This document shows, one piece after another, positions 4,949 through 5,819 of a DNA stretch of 5,819 bases. Under the pieces are notes generated by a model. It was not told the origin of the DNA. It made no database searches and saw only the letters and a program-made list of their open reading frames with translations. The stretch spans positions 1 to 5,819 of the forward strand of contig JASIEN010000690.1 in the NCBI GenBank assembly GCA_030045935.1. The letters run 5' to 3'. The translations under genes and the position numbers were made by a program. This DNA is from Candidatus Sulfotelmatobacter sp. Lineage in GTDB: Bacteria; Acidobacteriota; Terriglobia; Terriglobales; Acidobacteriaceae. Every line of letters starts with the position of its first letter. The first letter of the stretch is position 1.

Positions 4949-5819
4949 ATGAGCCGTTTTTACGATATCGTTTCGAAGCCCGCGCGGCTGATGGGCACGA
5001 CCCAGCCCAGCACAACGCCGCCTGCTCGGCCGCATTCAAGCCTCATCAGGCTGGATGCGAATGAAAACCCGTTCGGGCCTTCGCCCGCGGCGGTCGACGC
5101 CATTCGCAGCGCGATCGGGACTGTAAATTCGTATCCCGACGACGATTGTTCGCCCCTGCGGCAGAAGCTGGCTCGCCATCACGACCTGAAGCCGGAGCAG
5201 GTGCTGGTCACGGCTGGATCGACCGGGATGTTGAGCCTGCTTTGTCAGACCTTGCTGGCTCCCGGCCTGAACGCGGTGACCAGCGAGCGATCCTTCATCA
5301 TCTACTCCATGGCTGTGCATGTTACGGGCGCGCAGTTGATTGAAGCCCGTATGCGCAACGACTCTTTCGATCTGGACGCAATGCTTGCCGCAATCGATGG
5401 GAAAACCCGCATCGTTTTCCTGGCCAATCCAAATAATCCTACGGGCACGATGTTGGAAGCCGCGGAAATCGAGCGCTTCCGGGCACAGCTTCCAAGTGAA
5501 GTTGTGCTCGTCCTCGATGAAGCCTATTACGAGTTCGCCTTGCGTTTTGCAGCTGCTCGGGGATTGGCCTACCCGAAGTCGCTGGATTATGTCCGGCAAG
5601 GCGCAAGCGTGGTTGTGCTGCGGACATTTTCGAAGGTGCATGGGTTAGCCGGACTGCGCATCGGTTACGGCATGGGGCCGGCCGAATTGCTGGACTATTG
5701 CGGGCGTATGAGGAATACGTTTTCTGTGTCGTCGATAGCCCAGGCCGCGGCGATGGCGGCGATTGACGACGCCGATCACATTCAGCGCGTTGTCGAAAAC
5801 AATTTTACGCAGGCACGTA
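4949..5819 (+). CDS. hisC: Histidinol-phosphate aminotransferase, 3' end beyond window
   Basis: HisC is a PLP-dependent fold-type I enzyme that transfers an amino group from glutamate to imidazole acetol phosphate in histidine synthesis. The visible 290 codons hold the main motifs. LDANENPFG at 35-43 is typical of HisC and lies near the substrate site. SYPDDD follows, then NPNNPTG (160-166) at the cofactor, DEAYYEF (190-196) with Asp190 and Tyr193, and TFSKVHGLAGLRIGYG with the Schiff-base lysine Lys229 and a conserved Arg237. The family is about 350-370 residues, so some 70 residues are off the right edge. ATG 4949 is the first standard start after an in-frame TAG at 4910; Shine-Dalgarno is poor. 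It follows rluB by 172 bp that contain two hairpins, so it may not share its transcript. Related aminotransferases such as CobD-type enzymes share the fold, but the N-terminal motif favours HisC. Confidence 0.88.
   Translation, partial: MSRFYDIVSKPARLMGTTQPSTTPPARPHSSLIRLDANENPFGPSPAAVDAIRSAIGTVNSYPDDDCSPLRQKLARHHDLKPEQVLVTAGSTGMLSLLCQTLLAPGLNAVTSERSFIIYSMAVHVTGAQLIEARMRNDSFDLDAMLAAIDGKTRIVFLANPNNPTGTMLEAAEIERFRAQLPSEVVLVLDEAYYEFALRFAAARGLAYPKSLDYVRQGASVVVLRTFSKVHGLAGLRIGYGMGPAELLDYCGRMRNTFSVSSIAQAAAMAAIDDADHIQRVVENNFTQAR

Overview
The window reads as a bacterial chromosome segment of moderately high GC. It carries four housekeeping genes on the + strand: scpA, scpB, an rluB-type pseudouridine synthase, and the first 290 codons of a hisC-type aminotransferase. 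One large accessory gene lies on the - strand between scpB and rluB. The gene order and the style of the proteins and intergenic repeats suggest an Acidobacteriota member. That placement rests on recollection of similar loci, not on a search, and should be treated as tentative.

Layout. 1-850: scpA, open to the left edge. 851-973: a spacer made largely of 7-bp tandem repeats in two opposed clusters that can pair into a long hairpin. 974-1654: scpB. 1655-1744: a short spacer between convergent genes, containing one small dyad. 1745-3592 (- strand): a 615-residue protein with seven near-identical beta-propeller repeats of the PLL/DUF346 lectin type, followed by a separate C-terminal domain that I cannot assign to a named family. 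3593-4038: a divergent intergenic region. Its half next to the lectin gene is AT-rich and has a good sigma70-like promoter with an operator-like inverted repeat. 4039-4776: the rluB-type gene. 4777-4948: a spacer with two strong inverted repeats. 4949-right edge: the hisC-type gene, truncated by the window.

How the genes relate. ScpA and ScpB are the kleisin and winged-helix partners of SMC in chromosome condensation and segregation. They are often found near an rluB-type gene in bacteria, so the + strand genes look like an old conserved neighbourhood. The lectin-like gene has the opposite orientation, its own promoter and an AT-rich upstream flank, so it looks like a later insertion under separate control.

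The most novel material is the propeller fused to an unassigned domain, the operator-like dyad on its promoter, and the heptamer-repeat hairpin that occupies the scpB ribosome-binding region. I see no CRISPR array, tRNA, rRNA or transposase.
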